Origin: Sneathiella marina
GTDB taxonomy: Bacteria > Pseudomonadota > Alphaproteobacteria > Sneathiellales > Sneathiellaceae
Direction of reading: 5' to 3'
Assembly: GCF_023746535.1 (NCBI RefSeq)
Contig: NZ_CP098747.1
Span: forward strand, 1,246,364-1,310,363
DNA: 64,000 bases
Shown: positions 9,259 through 18,771 of the stretch, one piece after another
Numbering within the stretch: position 1 is the stretch's first letter
How the letters are laid out: each line of letters begins with the position of its first letter
The notes under the pieces: generated by a model
The model's database searches: none
Told to the model about the DNA's origin: nothing
Seen by the model: the letters and a program-made list of their open reading frames with translations, nothing else
Position numbers and translations under genes: made by a program

Positions 9259-9273
9259 AGCTTGGAGGCTCAT

Positions 9274-10494
9274 ATGACCGTTACCAGAAGACATTTTTTA
9301 TCCGCATCTGCCGCGTTGGCCGGTGCCAGTATGCTCCCCTTTTCCTTGCGGGCCGAAGATACCATCAAATTCGGCTCGATACTGGATACGTCCGGCATCT
9401 TTGATGCGTACGGAAAACCCATGGATATGGCTATGAAGCTGGCCATAGACGAAATAAATGCAAGTGGTGGACTAAATGGCGCCCCGATAGATATTACGGC
9501 ATATGACACGCAGTCAGATATGGCACTCTATACGCAATACGGAAGACAACTGACGCAGCAGGACGAAGTTGACGTGGTGCATGGCGGTATTTTATCTGCC
9601 TCCCGGGAAGCGATCCGCCAGACAATGAGAAAATCAGATACGCTTTATTTCTACAATGTTTTATATGAAGGCGGTGTATGCGATCGAAATATCTTCATCA
9701 CCGGTGTGACACCTGCACAGCAGGTAGAGGCCCTTATTCCCTACGCCATGAATAAATCCGGCAAGAAGGTTTATGTTCTTGCTGCGGACTATAATTATGG
9801 GCAAATCACCGCGGAATGGATCAAGAAATATGTGGCGGAAAATGGCGGCGAGACAATTGCTGTCGATTTTTTCCCTCTCGATGTTTCTGACTTCGGGTCG
9901 ACCATTGCGAAAATCCAGGCAGCCAAGCCTGATCTCGTTGTTGCCTCGCTTGTAGGTGGGGCGCATATGTCTTTCTTCCGGCAATGGGCCGCCGCCGGAA
10001 TGAATAAAAAAATTCCCATGGCGTCAACCACTTTGGGCGCGGGTAATGAGCATAAGGTCCTGACCGCTGAGGAAGGGGATGGGATCATGGTGGCATACAA
10101 TTATTCTCAGGAGCTGGAAACGCCGGAAAACGCTGCTTTCAAGAAAAAATGGGAAGAAGCTTATGGCGATGCCGACGGAATACATGAATTGGCCGTTTCA
10201 AATTATCAAGGCGTACTGGCTTGGGCGGAGGCAGTTCGCAAAGCAGGCTCAACTGATCGGGATGATGTCATAGAGGCTCTTGAAACAGGTTTGTCAATAG
10301 ACGGGCCCGGCGGCCGGGTAACAATAGACCCCAAGACCCATCATGCCGTTCTGGATGTTCACATCATGGAGCTTGATGGGCAAAAAATGAAAGTGCTTGA
10401 AACTTCACAACAGCGCCAGCCCATTGACACCCAGGCCGTCTGCGACCTTGAAGCAAACCCCAATGATAACAAACAGCATGAATTGAAGTTCTGA
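9274..10494 (+). CDS. Amide/urea-type ABC transporter substrate-binding protein
   Basis: This is a periplasmic binding protein of 406 residues from the branched-chain amino acid/urea/amide group (UrtA, FmdD and AmiC relatives). It has a twin-arginine-like signal, TRRHFLSASAALAGAS, with likely cleavage after LRA. The mature part begins DTIKFGSILDTSGIFDAYGK, and a central GGVCDRNIF segment is typical of the amide/urea subgroup. I chose the ATG at 9274 because GGAGG lies seven bases upstream. Two permeases and two ATPases follow, separated from this gene by a terminator-like hairpin. Nitrile hydratase and amidase genes lie on the same strand 10 kb away, so a short amide, urea or nitrile is a reasonable ligand. 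That ligand is inferred. Confidence 0.85.
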   Translation: MTVTRRHFLSASAALAGASMLPFSLRAEDTIKFGSILDTSGIFDAYGKPMDMAMKLAIDEINASGGLNGAPIDITAYDTQSDMALYTQYGRQLTQQDEVDVVHGGILSASREAIRQTMRKSDTLYFYNVLYEGGVCDRNIFITGVTPAQQVEALIPYAMNKSGKKVYVLAADYNYGQITAEWIKKYVAENGGETIAVDFFPLDVSDFGSTIAKIQAAKPDLVVASLVGGAHMSFFRQWAAAGMNKKIPMASTTLGAGNEHKVLTAEEGDGIMVAYNYSQELETPENAAFKKKWEEAYGDADGIHELAVSNYQGVLAWAEAVRKAGSTDRDDVIEALETGLSIDGPGGRVTIDPKTHHAVLDVHIMELDGQKMKVLETSQQRQPIDTQAVCDLEANPNDNKQHELKF

Positions 10495-10536
10495 GGATAC
10501 CTTCCTGTTTAATGCAAAACATAAACCTCCCAACTT

Positions 10537-10577
10537 CCCGCTCTTCTAATATCTTGGAAGAAGAGCGGGTCTTTTTT
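10537..10577 (+). terminator. Hairpin terminator/attenuator between binding protein and permeases
   Basis: A perfect 11-base stem, CCCGCTCTTCT (10537-10547) with AGAAGAGCGGG (10559-10569), is followed by TCTTTTTT. This is a standard intrinsic terminator shape. Its position inside the transporter operon would let the binding protein be made in excess over the membrane parts by partial read-through. Confidence 0.85.
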
Positions 10578-10596
10578 AATGTTAAAGGATGGACCT

Positions 10597-11463
10597 ATGG
10601 ATCTTGCTGCGGTTATCGCCGTCGAGACAATCTATACTATTGCTAGCCTGGTTCTCATAAGCGCTGGCCTTGCCATAGTATTTGGGATGATGAAGGTCAT
10701 TAATCTTGCGCATGGTGAATTTATGATGATGGGAGGCTATGCGACCATTACTGCGGTGAACTGGGGTATTAATATCTATGTTGCCATGCTTGTTATCGCC
10801 CCGCTGATCGTCGGCATTATTGGCCTGATCGTTGAACGCCTGGTCATCCGGCATTTATATGGGCGCTTGGTTGATACCATGTTGGCGACATGGGGGTTGA
10901 GCCTTTTGTTCGTTGGCCTTGTGACGATGATTTTCGGGAACACTACGACGGGTATTTCCACACCGATACCAGGTATGACCTTCGGAGATTACCAGATAAA
11001 CGGATATAATTTCTTCATCATCATTGTTGCGTTACTTCTCGTAGTGCTCATTTACGCCGTTTTGAAATACACGCGGATCGGGCTGATTGCACGCGGCACA
11101 ATGCAAAGCCCGGAGATGGCGTCTGCCATGGGCTATAGCCCGGACAAAATTTATATGGCGACGTTCTTTGTTGGCTCTGCTTTGTCAGGGCTTGCCGGCG
11201 CTGTGCTGGCGCCCCTTGTCGGACTTGTTCCCTCATCCGGCGGTGCTTATATCGCCAAGGCATTTATTACGGTTATTGCAGGTGGACCCTCTATTATCAC
11301 GGGCTTGGTTAGTAGTGGATCCATTTTTGGCCTGGTTAATCAGGCGTTCACGTTCTCAATCTCTCCTGTTTTCGGTGATGTAGCGCTTCTCGTGGCCGCC
11401 GTGATCTTGTTGAGATTACTTCCTCAGGGCGTCACAGGTAGGTTTTTTCGAGGAAAATTGTAA
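10597..11463 (+). CDS. ABC transporter permease, LivH/UrtB type
   Basis: This is the first inner-membrane permease of the importer, with 288 residues and about eight hydrophobic segments. FGMMKVINLAHGEFMMMGGY near residue 30 is the LivH signature. The ATG at 10597 is preferred over the ATG at 10579 because AAAGGAT sits at the right distance before it. The stop overlaps the start of the next permease by one base. Confidence 0.93.
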   Translation: MDLAAVIAVETIYTIASLVLISAGLAIVFGMMKVINLAHGEFMMMGGYATITAVNWGINIYVAMLVIAPLIVGIIGLIVERLVIRHLYGRLVDTMLATWGLSLLFVGLVTMIFGNTTTGISTPIPGMTFGDYQINGYNFFIIIVALLLVVLIYAVLKYTRIGLIARGTMQSPEMASAMGYSPDKIYMATFFVGSALSGLAGAVLAPLVGLVPSSGGAYIAKAFITVIAGGPSIITGLVSSGSIFGLVNQAFTFSISPVFGDVALLVAAVILLRLLPQGVTGRFFRGKL

Positions 11464-12494
11464 TGAGAGAGATTACGGTCCGCAGGTTTGCCCTCTCGAT
11501 TGCTGTCGCGGGTGCGGTTATGTTGCTCTTGCCGATGGTCATTAGTACCTTCACTTTAACGTTGCTCCTTATTTATGGAATGCTTGGAATGAGCCTTGGG
11601 CTGATTTGGGGTTTCGGCGGTATATTGTGTTTCGGGCAGGCGGCATTTTTCGGGCTGGGAGCATATGCCTATGCTGTTTCCGCCATAAATTTTGGCGAGA
11701 GTACGTTGCCAATGTTGATAGCTGTTTTGCTGCCAGCCATATTTGCGTTGATCCTGGGAGCCATGATGTTTTACGGGCGTCTGGGAGATGTCTATCTTGG
11801 GATAATCACACTTGTCGTCACCTTGATATTTTTCAAGTTTATGAATTCCACGGCTGGCCCTGAATATATTATTGGTGACGCTCGCCTGGGCGGGTTTAAC
11901 GGTATACCTGGATATCAGACTCTGAATGTACCAGGCTATCCTGACAAATATGTCTTCGGCGATAATTTATACTATGTAACCTTCGGCTTGCTTTTCATTA
12001 CCTATTGGCTCGTCAACTGGTTGCTGGCAAGCCCGTTTGGGCGTGTTGCTGTTGCTATCCGTGAGAATGAACAGCGCGTGTCCCTTATGGGTTATGACGT
12101 CCGGGCACGTAAAACGATCCTATTTGCCGCGGGCGGTGCGATTGCCGGATTGTCGGGTGCGCTTTTCGCCAACTGGGCAGAAATTGTCACGCCAAGCCTG
12201 TTTAGCCTCGGACAAACAGCTGAGATTATTATCTGGTGCATAGTTGGCGGATTGGGAACACGTCTCGGGCCTCTTCTCGGTGCGGCCGGGCTAGCCTATT
12301 TAAAATTTATACTGGGTCAGCAGATGCTCATTGATAACGCCATCATAATGGGCCTGATACTGGTTCTTTTTGTTTTGTTCCTGCCAAAGGGGTTGGTCCC
12401 CGCAATGGACAGTATCGGACAGTATTTTGTAACCAGGTTTAATGGTCGCGCGAAGATCTATCCGAATAAGGCGGAGGCATCGTCAAATGACTGA
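11463..12494 (+). CDS. ABC transporter permease, LivM/UrtC type
   Basis: This is the second permease, 343 residues, with about nine hydrophobic segments and the LivM-type segment WGFGGILCFGQAAFFGLGAY. The C-terminal cytoplasmic loop (AIRENEQRVSLMGYDVRARK) is the usual contact region for the ATPases. It overlaps the preceding permease by one base and the following ATPase gene by eight bases, which indicates a tightly coupled operon. Confidence 0.94.
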   Translation: MREITVRRFALSIAVAGAVMLLLPMVISTFTLTLLLIYGMLGMSLGLIWGFGGILCFGQAAFFGLGAYAYAVSAINFGESTLPMLIAVLLPAIFALILGAMMFYGRLGDVYLGIITLVVTLIFFKFMNSTAGPEYIIGDARLGGFNGIPGYQTLNVPGYPDKYVFGDNLYYVTFGLLFITYWLVNWLLASPFGRVAVAIRENEQRVSLMGYDVRARKTILFAAGGAIAGLSGALFANWAEIVTPSLFSLGQTAEIIIWCIVGGLGTRLGPLLGAAGLAYLKFILGQQMLIDNAIIMGLILVLFVLFLPKGLVPAMDSIGQYFVTRFNGRAKIYPNKAEASSND

Positions 12495-13203
12495 AACAGT
12501 GCTGGAAACAATCGGTCTCACGATGAAATTTGGCGGCGTAACAGCCTGTGATAATGTTGATTTTGAACTGAAATCTCAAGAACTCAGATGCCTGATCGGT
12601 CCGAATGGGGCTGGTAAGAGTACTTTTTTTAAATGTCTGACAGGCCTCCTGCGGCCCTCTCTTGGCACTGTTACGATGAAGAACGAAGAGACTACTAACT
12701 GGGATACCCATTCCATTACCTCCTTTGGCGTTGGCATAAAAACCCAAGTACCGAGCGTTATGGATGGCATTTCAGTCCGTGAAAATATCTGGCTGGCAGC
12801 CCGCCGTTTTGTTTCGACAAACAGGGCGAACGACAAAGCCACAGAAGTGATTGAGAGGCTGTCGCTGGAGGATGTCGCCAATACGGAAGTTGGCCGCCTT
12901 GCACATGGTGAACGGCAGCGGGTTGAACTGGGCATCGTCGCGGCGGGCGACCCCTGGCTGGTCCTGCTGGATGAGCCGGCGGCTGGAATGACGTCGCATG
13001 ATGTTGATCAGATGATCGAGATTATCCATGAAATGAAACAAACAGCAGCAATCGTTATCGTCGAGCACGATATGCAGTTTATCCGCACAATTGCGACAAA
13101 TGTGACGGTTTTTCATCAAGGGCGCGTCCTTATGGACGATCATGTGGATGCCGTCATGTCAAATGAGACCGTCCGTAATGTGTATCTTGGGAAAAAGGCA
13201 TAA
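12487..13203 (+). CDS. ABC transporter ATPase, LivG/UrtD type
   Basis: This ATP-binding subunit has 238 residues. It shows Walker A GPNGAGKST, an ABC signature in the variant form LAHGERQRVELG instead of LSGGQ, and Walker B WLVLLDEPAAGM. A divergent signature of this kind is common in LivG/UrtD proteins. The ATG at 12487 overlaps the end of the preceding permease gene. An earlier in-frame start would overlap it by 53 bases and adds no conserved sequence. Confidence 0.93.
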   Translation: MTETVLETIGLTMKFGGVTACDNVDFELKSQELRCLIGPNGAGKSTFFKCLTGLLRPSLGTVTMKNEETTNWDTHSITSFGVGIKTQVPSVMDGISVRENIWLAARRFVSTNRANDKATEVIERLSLEDVANTEVGRLAHGERQRVELGIVAAGDPWLVLLDEPAAGMTSHDVDQMIEIIHEMKQTAAIVIVEHDMQFIRTIATNVTVFHQGRVLMDDHVDAVMSNETVRNVYLGKKA

Positions 13204-13208
13204 CCGTC

Positions 13209-13997
13209 ATGCAAAAAAAACTGTTGCTTCGACTGAAGGATGTTGCAAGCGGATACGGCAAAGTACCGGTGTTACACGGGATTGATCTAGATGTTTATGA
13301 AAATGAAATCGTCGGCATTCTGGGCCATAATGGCATGGGAAAAACCACTTTATTAAAAGCGGTCATGGGGTTTTTACCGACGAAATCGGGAACCATCGAA
13401 TATGCGAACACGGATGTAACAAGATACCCGACAAATGCCCGGGCCCGCTTGGGGATTGGCTATGTGCCGCAGGGACGGGGAATATTCCCCCAGCTCACAG
13501 TGCAGGAAAATCTTAGATTTGCCTATCGCAATATGGGCCAGGGAAGTGAAGCTGATTTGATCGCCCAGATTTTATCGGATTTCCCGCGTCTTGAACGATT
13601 GCTCGATCGTGAGGGGGGCGCCCTTTCAGGAGGCGAACAACAGTTGCTGGCTTTGGCACGGTGTTTAATGCAGGCGCCGGATTTTCTGTTACTTGACGAG
13701 CCGACGGAAGGTATTCAGCCTTCGATAATCGAGGAAATGGCCGATACCCTCATTGATCAACGAAACCGACGCGGGTTTGGCATTTTACTGGTCGAGCAGA
13801 ATTTCGATTTTATTGCGGATTTATCGGATCGCGTGCTTGTTCTGGAGCGGGGAGAGATTACAGGATCACTTTCCCGAAGCGAGCTTTCAGACAGGGAAAA
13901 AGTCGACCGGTTTCTTGGATTTGGTGCGGCGCGATCCACACGTGCCACAGTGGGCCTTGACGGTGAAGATGAACAGGAAATATCGGAAAATGTTTAG
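13209..13997 (+). CDS. ABC transporter ATPase, LivF/UrtE type
   Basis: This is the second ATP-binding subunit, 262 residues. It has Walker A GHNGMGKTT, signature LSGGEQQLLALARCL and Walker B FLLLDEPTEGI. It starts five bases after the LivG-type gene and completes a five-gene importer. The last 30 or so residues are a charged tail (GLDGEDEQEISENV) beyond the usual LivF end. Confidence 0.93.
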   Translation: MQKKLLLRLKDVASGYGKVPVLHGIDLDVYENEIVGILGHNGMGKTTLLKAVMGFLPTKSGTIEYANTDVTRYPTNARARLGIGYVPQGRGIFPQLTVQENLRFAYRNMGQGSEADLIAQILSDFPRLERLLDREGGALSGGEQQLLALARCLMQAPDFLLLDEPTEGIQPSIIEEMADTLIDQRNRRGFGILLVEQNFDFIADLSDRVLVLERGEITGSLSRSELSDREKVDRFLGFGAARSTRATVGLDGEDEQEISENV

Positions 13998-14020
13998 GTT
14001 TCTGAGAGGAGGGAGGAACG

Positions 14021-15754
14021 ATGGACAGTCTTAGAGACAGCATGGCAGGGGCGCTACAGGAGAAGGGTGATATTTTCCCGAAGAATGGACTGTCATATGT
14101 TGCAGGGGACAGGTCAAAACCGTTGATAAAAAAGACTATTCCTGAAGTATTTCGCGAAACAGTTGCAAAATTTGGCCCCAGAGATGCAATAATAGTTCCG
14201 GCTCAGGATGTGGCCCTGTCATATTACGATCTCGACCGGGAAATTGATTTGTTGGCGTCTGGATTACTGGCACTTGGCCTTGAAAAAGGCGATCGTATCG
14301 GTATTTGGTCCCCGAATAATCTGGAATGGATATTGTCACAATATGCGACGGCCCGTATCGGGTTGATCCTTGTCAATATTAACCCGGCCTATCGGTTATC
14401 GGAACTTGAATATGCCTTAAAAAAGTCAGGCTGCACGGCTCTGATTACTGCCGAGAAATTCAAAAGCTCTCATTATTTTGAGATGATCCGGACACTGGTG
14501 CCGGAACTGGCCCTATCCGAGCAGGTTCAATTGGAATCAAAAGCTCTGCCGAATTTAAAATTTGTCATTGGCATTCATGAAGATCCGGGTGCCGGAATAC
14601 TGGCGTTCACAGATATCATGAAACTGGGGGGTCCTGCGCAACAATTGCGGCTGGAGGAAATCACTAAATCACTATCACCGGACGACCCAATTAATATTCA
14701 GTTTACGTCTGGCACCACGGGTGCGCCGAAAGGCGCGACATTGACGCATTCCAACATTATCAATAACGCGGCGAATGTTGTCGGCCGCATGAATTTTTCC
14801 GAAACAGACAGGCTCTGTATTCCTGTTCCGCTTTATCATTGCTTTGGTATGGTGATGGGCTCGCTCGGCTGTGTGACGCAAGGGGCATGCATGGTGTTCC
14901 CCGGTGAGGCATTTGAACCCGAAGAAACTCTGAAGGCTGTATCAGAGACACAATGTACGGCTCTCTATGGCGTGCCAACCATGTTTGTTGCGTTGCTGGA
15001 TCATCCACATCTTGATGATTTTGACTTATCGACCTTAAGGACGGGGATAATGGCAGGCGCGCCATGCCCGATCGAAGTGATGAAACAGGTTGTCGCGCAA
15101 CTGAATATGTCGGAGGTAACGATAGCGTATGGCATGACGGAAACATCACCTGTTTCATTTCAAAGCAATGTAGATGATCCCATAGAAAAACGTGTGGCCA
15201 CTGTCGGCCGTATCCACCCGAATATCGAAGTAAAAATTATGGATGAAGGGGGCGAAATTACACAAGTCGGTACAAAAGGTGAGCTTTGGACAAGAGGTTA
15301 CTCTGTTATGCAGGGTTACTGGGATGATGCAGAAAAAACAAAAGAAGTCATAGTCGATGGCGGTTGGATGAAAACCGGTGATTTGGCCATTCTGGATGAA
15401 GAAGGATATTGTGCAATCGTTGGCCGCCTCAAGGATATGATCATTCGCGGGGGTGAAAATATCTACCCCCGGGAAGTAGAGGAGTTTCTATTCACCCACC
15501 CGGATATCCAGGATGTGCAGATATTTGGCATTCCTCACGAAAAGTTCGGGGAGGAGGTTTGCTGCTGGATTGTGCCACAAAGCGGTGCAAAGCTTAACGA
15601 AGGTGATGTCAAAAGCTATTGTAAGAACCAGATCGCCCACTATAAAGTCCCAAAACATGTTCGCATAGTTTCTGAATTACCGATGACGGTTACAGGAAAA
15701 CCTCAGAAATTTGTTATGCGTGATCAGATGATGGAGCTTTTGAACCAGCCGTAA
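14021..15754 (+). CDS. AMP-dependent acyl-CoA synthetase
   Basis: It activates a carboxylic acid to its CoA thioester through an acyl-AMP intermediate. The protein has 577 residues. The P-loop-like TSGTTGAPKG is near residue 229, YGMTETSPVSFQ near 370, and KTGDLAILDEEGY with GRLKDMIIRGGENIYPREVEE forms the hinge and C-terminal lid. The last lysine region (VTGKPQKFVM) holds the catalytic Lys. A strong GAGGAGGGAGG ribosome site precedes it 23 bases after the importer ATPase, so it is probably in the same operon. The acid released by the amidase at 20569-22083 is one plausible substrate. The chain length cannot be read from the sequence. Confidence 0.92.
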   Translation: MDSLRDSMAGALQEKGDIFPKNGLSYVAGDRSKPLIKKTIPEVFRETVAKFGPRDAIIVPAQDVALSYYDLDREIDLLASGLLALGLEKGDRIGIWSPNNLEWILSQYATARIGLILVNINPAYRLSELEYALKKSGCTALITAEKFKSSHYFEMIRTLVPELALSEQVQLESKALPNLKFVIGIHEDPGAGILAFTDIMKLGGPAQQLRLEEITKSLSPDDPINIQFTSGTTGAPKGATLTHSNIINNAANVVGRMNFSETDRLCIPVPLYHCFGMVMGSLGCVTQGACMVFPGEAFEPEETLKAVSETQCTALYGVPTMFVALLDHPHLDDFDLSTLRTGIMAGAPCPIEVMKQVVAQLNMSEVTIAYGMTETSPVSFQSNVDDPIEKRVATVGRIHPNIEVKIMDEGGEITQVGTKGELWTRGYSVMQGYWDDAEKTKEVIVDGGWMKTGDLAILDEEGYCAIVGRLKDMIIRGGENIYPREVEEFLFTHPDIQDVQIFGIPHEKFGEEVCCWIVPQSGAKLNEGDVKSYCKNQIAHYKVPKHVRIVSELPMTVTGKPQKFVMRDQMMELLNQP

Positions 15755-15905
15755 ATATGTAGTCGAAGATTGGAGTTTAAGAGGAAATTACGGCTATGTC
15801 TTTGGGTCTTGAAACATGAACATTTCTCGTTCTCTCGGGGAAAATGATTAAAGCAGGATTTCAAATGCAGGAAAACTCTCTAGCAGGTTTGGAAACGCGT
15901 CATTT

Positions 15906-16751
15906 TCAAAATGGGCGGTCCCCCTCCAGAGTGATGCGATGGAGCAAGCGCTTGTATCCGTGATAGTCATTTATTGGATTGTGCTGACTTGAACGGTTAT
16001 CCCAGAAGGCAATGGATCCTGGGCGCCAAACAAATCGGCAGGTATATTCAGGCTTAATCTGTTCCTGATAGAGAAAATCGAGAATAGGGGTACTTTCAGC
16101 TTCCGTCATGCCCTCGAACCTTACGGTGTGGCCGGGGTTAATGAACAGGGCTTTGCGGCCCGTCTCAGGATGTGTTCTGACAACGGGGTGTATGGCTTCA
16201 AGAACAGTTTCCGCAGGCATTTTGCCACTGTCGTCCAATCGCGCTTGACGGGTGGATTTAGCAACGGGGTTTTCTGATGAATTGATTGCCTTGAGGCCGG
16301 AGAGCACCTCTTTCATGCCGTCAGATAAACCTTCATAGGCCTTGTACATATTGGCGAAAAGAGTATCCCCGCCGTAAGGGGGCAATTCCCGCGCCAGCAA
16401 AATGGACCCTAAAGGTGGGCACTCCTTATAAGTCGTATCCGAATGCCAAAGGCCGCCAAAATTCACCGTTTCATGTTCCAGCTTCAATACAGGAATAATT
16501 TCGGGAAAACCCTCCAGTCCTTTGACAAGAGGATACGCAACGGGGGTACCGAAACGTTCGGCGAAAGCAAGATGCTGTTCAGGCGTAATGTCCTGATCAC
16601 GGAAGAATATGACCAAATATTCCAGCAGTGCTTGACGAATTTGTGCAACCGTATTGTCGTCAAGATCGTGGCTTAAATCAATGCCGGAGATTTCAGCACC
16701 CAAGGCACCCGCTACGGGCGTCACTTCTATTTCCGGTTCTTTGCTCAACAT
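15906..16751 (-). CDS. TauD/TfdA-family 2-oxoglutarate-dependent dioxygenase
   Basis: This Fe(II)/2-oxoglutarate enzyme has 281 residues. The iron-binding HxD is in LWHSDTTYKECPP near residue 103. The distal His and the 2-oxoglutarate-binding Arg fall in the C-terminal part (HNPINDYHGYKRLLHRITLE). The family hydroxylates substrates such as taurine, phenoxyacetates and some nitrogen compounds, and the substrate here is unknown. GGAGAGAG precedes the ATG. It lies opposite to the flanking genes, so it has its own promoter in the gap at 16752-17126. Confidence 0.88.
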   Translation of the reverse strand: MLSKEPEIEVTPVAGALGAEISGIDLSHDLDDNTVAQIRQALLEYLVIFFRDQDITPEQHLAFAERFGTPVAYPLVKGLEGFPEIIPVLKLEHETVNFGGLWHSDTTYKECPPLGSILLARELPPYGGDTLFANMYKAYEGLSDGMKEVLSGLKAINSSENPVAKSTRQARLDDSGKMPAETVLEAIHPVVRTHPETGRKALFINPGHTVRFEGMTEAESTPILDFLYQEQIKPEYTCRFVWRPGSIAFWDNRSSQHNPINDYHGYKRLLHRITLEGDRPF

Positions 16752-17126
16752 TATTCTCTCTCCGATTGTTTTTGACCTGACATTGAATTGCCAGTTGCTG
16801 ACAAAGCCTGTTTATGAAACTTTGACCTGGTTTTATCTCACCTTTATTCGTCCTGGACGTAAAGCTTGAAACACCTGCCACCCTATCGTCAAGAAGGTTT
16901 TCTCGGACGCTGGGATTTTCTCTTCCAAAGAAGATGCAGTCCTGTCCGGCAGCCGGGGTCGGGGCCGATAAATTTATAGCCTGGCGCGCTGCCTGGTATT
17001 TTTGGATCATCATTATTTATTCGCCGGGGAGTTAATATGATAACACCCCATTGACAGTAATTAGCAGTAGCTCACATAATCACAGGCACCCTTTGGCACT
17101 TGATAATAATAAAAAGAGAAAAGCCT
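16752..17126. other. Divergent intergenic region before the dioxygenase and thiolase-like genes
   Basis: No gene is seen. It contains a directly repeated ten-base element, TTTGACCTGR, at 16771 and 16821, on the dioxygenase side. On the other side is a sigma70-like promoter candidate at 17051-17080 reading towards the thiolase-like gene. The rest shows no structure that I can interpret. Confidence 0.5.
17051..17080 (+). promoter_or_regulatory. Candidate sigma70-type promoter of the thiolase-like gene
   Basis: TTGACA (17051-17056) is followed after 18 bases by CATAAT (17075-17080), about 47 bases before the start codon at 17127. It matches the housekeeping consensus well at -35 and fairly at -10. 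Confidence 0.4.
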
Positions 17127-18662
17127 ATGGACTATAACCGGATTCCCATCCTAATCGGTTGCGGGCAAGTCACACAACGCGAACCTGATCCAAATTTGGC
17201 CCTTGGCCCCCTTGACCTGACCGCAGCGGCCGCGCGGCAAGCTGCGGAAGATGCGGGCGGTGGCAATGCCCTTCTATCGTCTTTGGATACCATTGTTGTG
17301 ATCCGCTCTTTCTCTGATACCAGTTGGCGGTTCGCGAGCCCCTTTGGAAGGGCTTCAAATCCGCCCAAATCCATTGCCGACCGGATTGGGAACAGCGGTG
17401 CCAAACGGCATATTTATACCTACCCAGGTGGGAACATGCCGCAATGGTGTATCAATCGATTGGGGGAAAAGATTTCAGCCGGGGAGGTGGATGCGGCCCT
17501 TATTTGCGGCGGTGAAGCGCTCGCCACCCAAAGAAATGCCAGGAGAGCGAAGGTCGACCTTGACTGGAACGAGGATGCGGGGGGTGAACCGGAGCAATGG
17601 GGAGTTGCGACCCGTGGCTGGAATGAAAATGAGGAGCGGCACCGCATGGCGGGCGCCATATTTGCCTATCCATTATTTGAAAACGCTATTCGCGGCCATA
17701 AAGGTCGGTCCATATCTGAGCATTTGACAGCAATGGGGGCTCTCTTTGCAGGTTTTTCGGACATTGCCAGCCGCAATCCGCTGGCAGATCGGCGGCAAGG
17801 GTATAGCGCCCGACAAATATCAACGCTAAGCGCGGACAACCCCTTTATCGGCTTTCCCTATACGAAACTGATGAATGCCAATGCATATATTGACCAGGCT
17901 TCCTCCGTGATATTGACCTCTGTCGCCAAGGCTAAGGCATTAGGCATCTCGGAGGATCGGTGGGTTTACTTGCATGGGTGCGCGGACGCCTATGATCACT
18001 GGTATATCTCAGACCGCCATAATTTCCATTCCTCTCCGGCTATGCGGGTGGTTGCGCAGGAAGCGCTGGAAATGGCAAATATTGATATCTCGGCCATTGA
18101 TAAATTTGATTTGTACAGTTGCTTCCCGTCTTCTGTGGAAATTGCCTGCCGGGAAATGGGAATTGAGGAAGAGGATCCGCGCGGGCTGACTGTGACTGGC
18201 GGGCTTCCGTATTTTGGTGGCCCCGGAAATAATTACGTGACCCATGCAATTGCCGAAATGATGAACGAGGTTCGAAAAGCGCCCGGTAGCCGGGGCATGA
18301 TCACCGCCAATGGCAATTACGTGACCAAGCAATCAGTGGGCATTTATTCAACGGATCCAACAGCACAACCCTTTGCTCCGAAAGACCCCGTTATATACCA
18401 ACAAGCCATCAATGATCATAAAGGCCCTGATGTCGCAGAGATTGCTCACGGTTTGGCCCAAGTGGAAACATATACAGTCATGCATGATCGGGAAGGGCCG
18501 TCTTATGCCATTTTGTTTGGCCAATTGCAGGATGGTCGCCGATTTATCGCCAACACGCCGGAGGACCCGGTGCTTCTGCAAAATATGGTGGATCAGGATT
18601 TTCTTGGTGTGCAGGGCCAGGTTGTCAACAAGGACGGACAGAATATCTTCACGCCTGTCTAG
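17127..18662 (+). CDS. Thiolase-superfamily protein (acetyl-CoA acetyltransferase-like)
   Basis: This protein of 511 residues belongs to the SCP2-thiolase-like group often annotated as acetyl-CoA acetyltransferase. Recognisable parts are IGCGQVTQRE at the N-terminus, YPGGNMPQWCINRLGEKISA near residue 100, the MNANAYIDQASSVIL segment, and a C-terminal FGGPGNNYVTHAIAEM where classical thiolases have the GGHP..G loop. The canonical NxxCxSG nucleophile motif is not present. Cys108 in PQWCIN is close to that place, but it is unclear whether it is catalytic. The ATG at 17127 is preferred over an upstream in-frame start. A role in acyl-CoA degradation downstream of the synthetase is possible. Confidence 0.75.
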   Translation: MDYNRIPILIGCGQVTQREPDPNLALGPLDLTAAAARQAAEDAGGGNALLSSLDTIVVIRSFSDTSWRFASPFGRASNPPKSIADRIGNSGAKRHIYTYPGGNMPQWCINRLGEKISAGEVDAALICGGEALATQRNARRAKVDLDWNEDAGGEPEQWGVATRGWNENEERHRMAGAIFAYPLFENAIRGHKGRSISEHLTAMGALFAGFSDIASRNPLADRRQGYSARQISTLSADNPFIGFPYTKLMNANAYIDQASSVILTSVAKAKALGISEDRWVYLHGCADAYDHWYISDRHNFHSSPAMRVVAQEALEMANIDISAIDKFDLYSCFPSSVEIACREMGIEEEDPRGLTVTGGLPYFGGPGNNYVTHAIAEMMNEVRKAPGSRGMITANGNYVTKQSVGIYSTDPTAQPFAPKDPVIYQQAINDHKGPDVAEIAHGLAQVETYTVMHDREGPSYAILFGQLQDGRRFIANTPEDPVLLQNMVDQDFLGVQGQVVNKDGQNIFTPV

Positions 18663-18771
18663 AGGCAATAGATAGCCGGATTTCAGAAACCATCCCTGGA
18701 CCGGTTGATAGGGGTCCCTTTTTAACTAATCTGAAACGGATTACGGAGTAACATGTTCTCGGAGTAAATTT

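Larger units (their letters stand above)
8730..9273. other. Intergenic region between the nar cluster and the ABC transporter operon
   Basis: No convincing gene is seen. A short minus-strand frame at 8775-9014 has no recognisable features. The region holds a weak stem at 8752-8777 (TAGGCAA/TTGCCTA) just after the carbonic anhydrase gene, a tandem pair of dyad-like motifs at 8944-8980, a large nested inverted repeat at 9085-9153 and a further stem at 9212-9258 next to the start of the binding-protein gene. The density of symmetrical elements suggests a heavily regulated promoter for the transporter. Confidence 0.6.
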
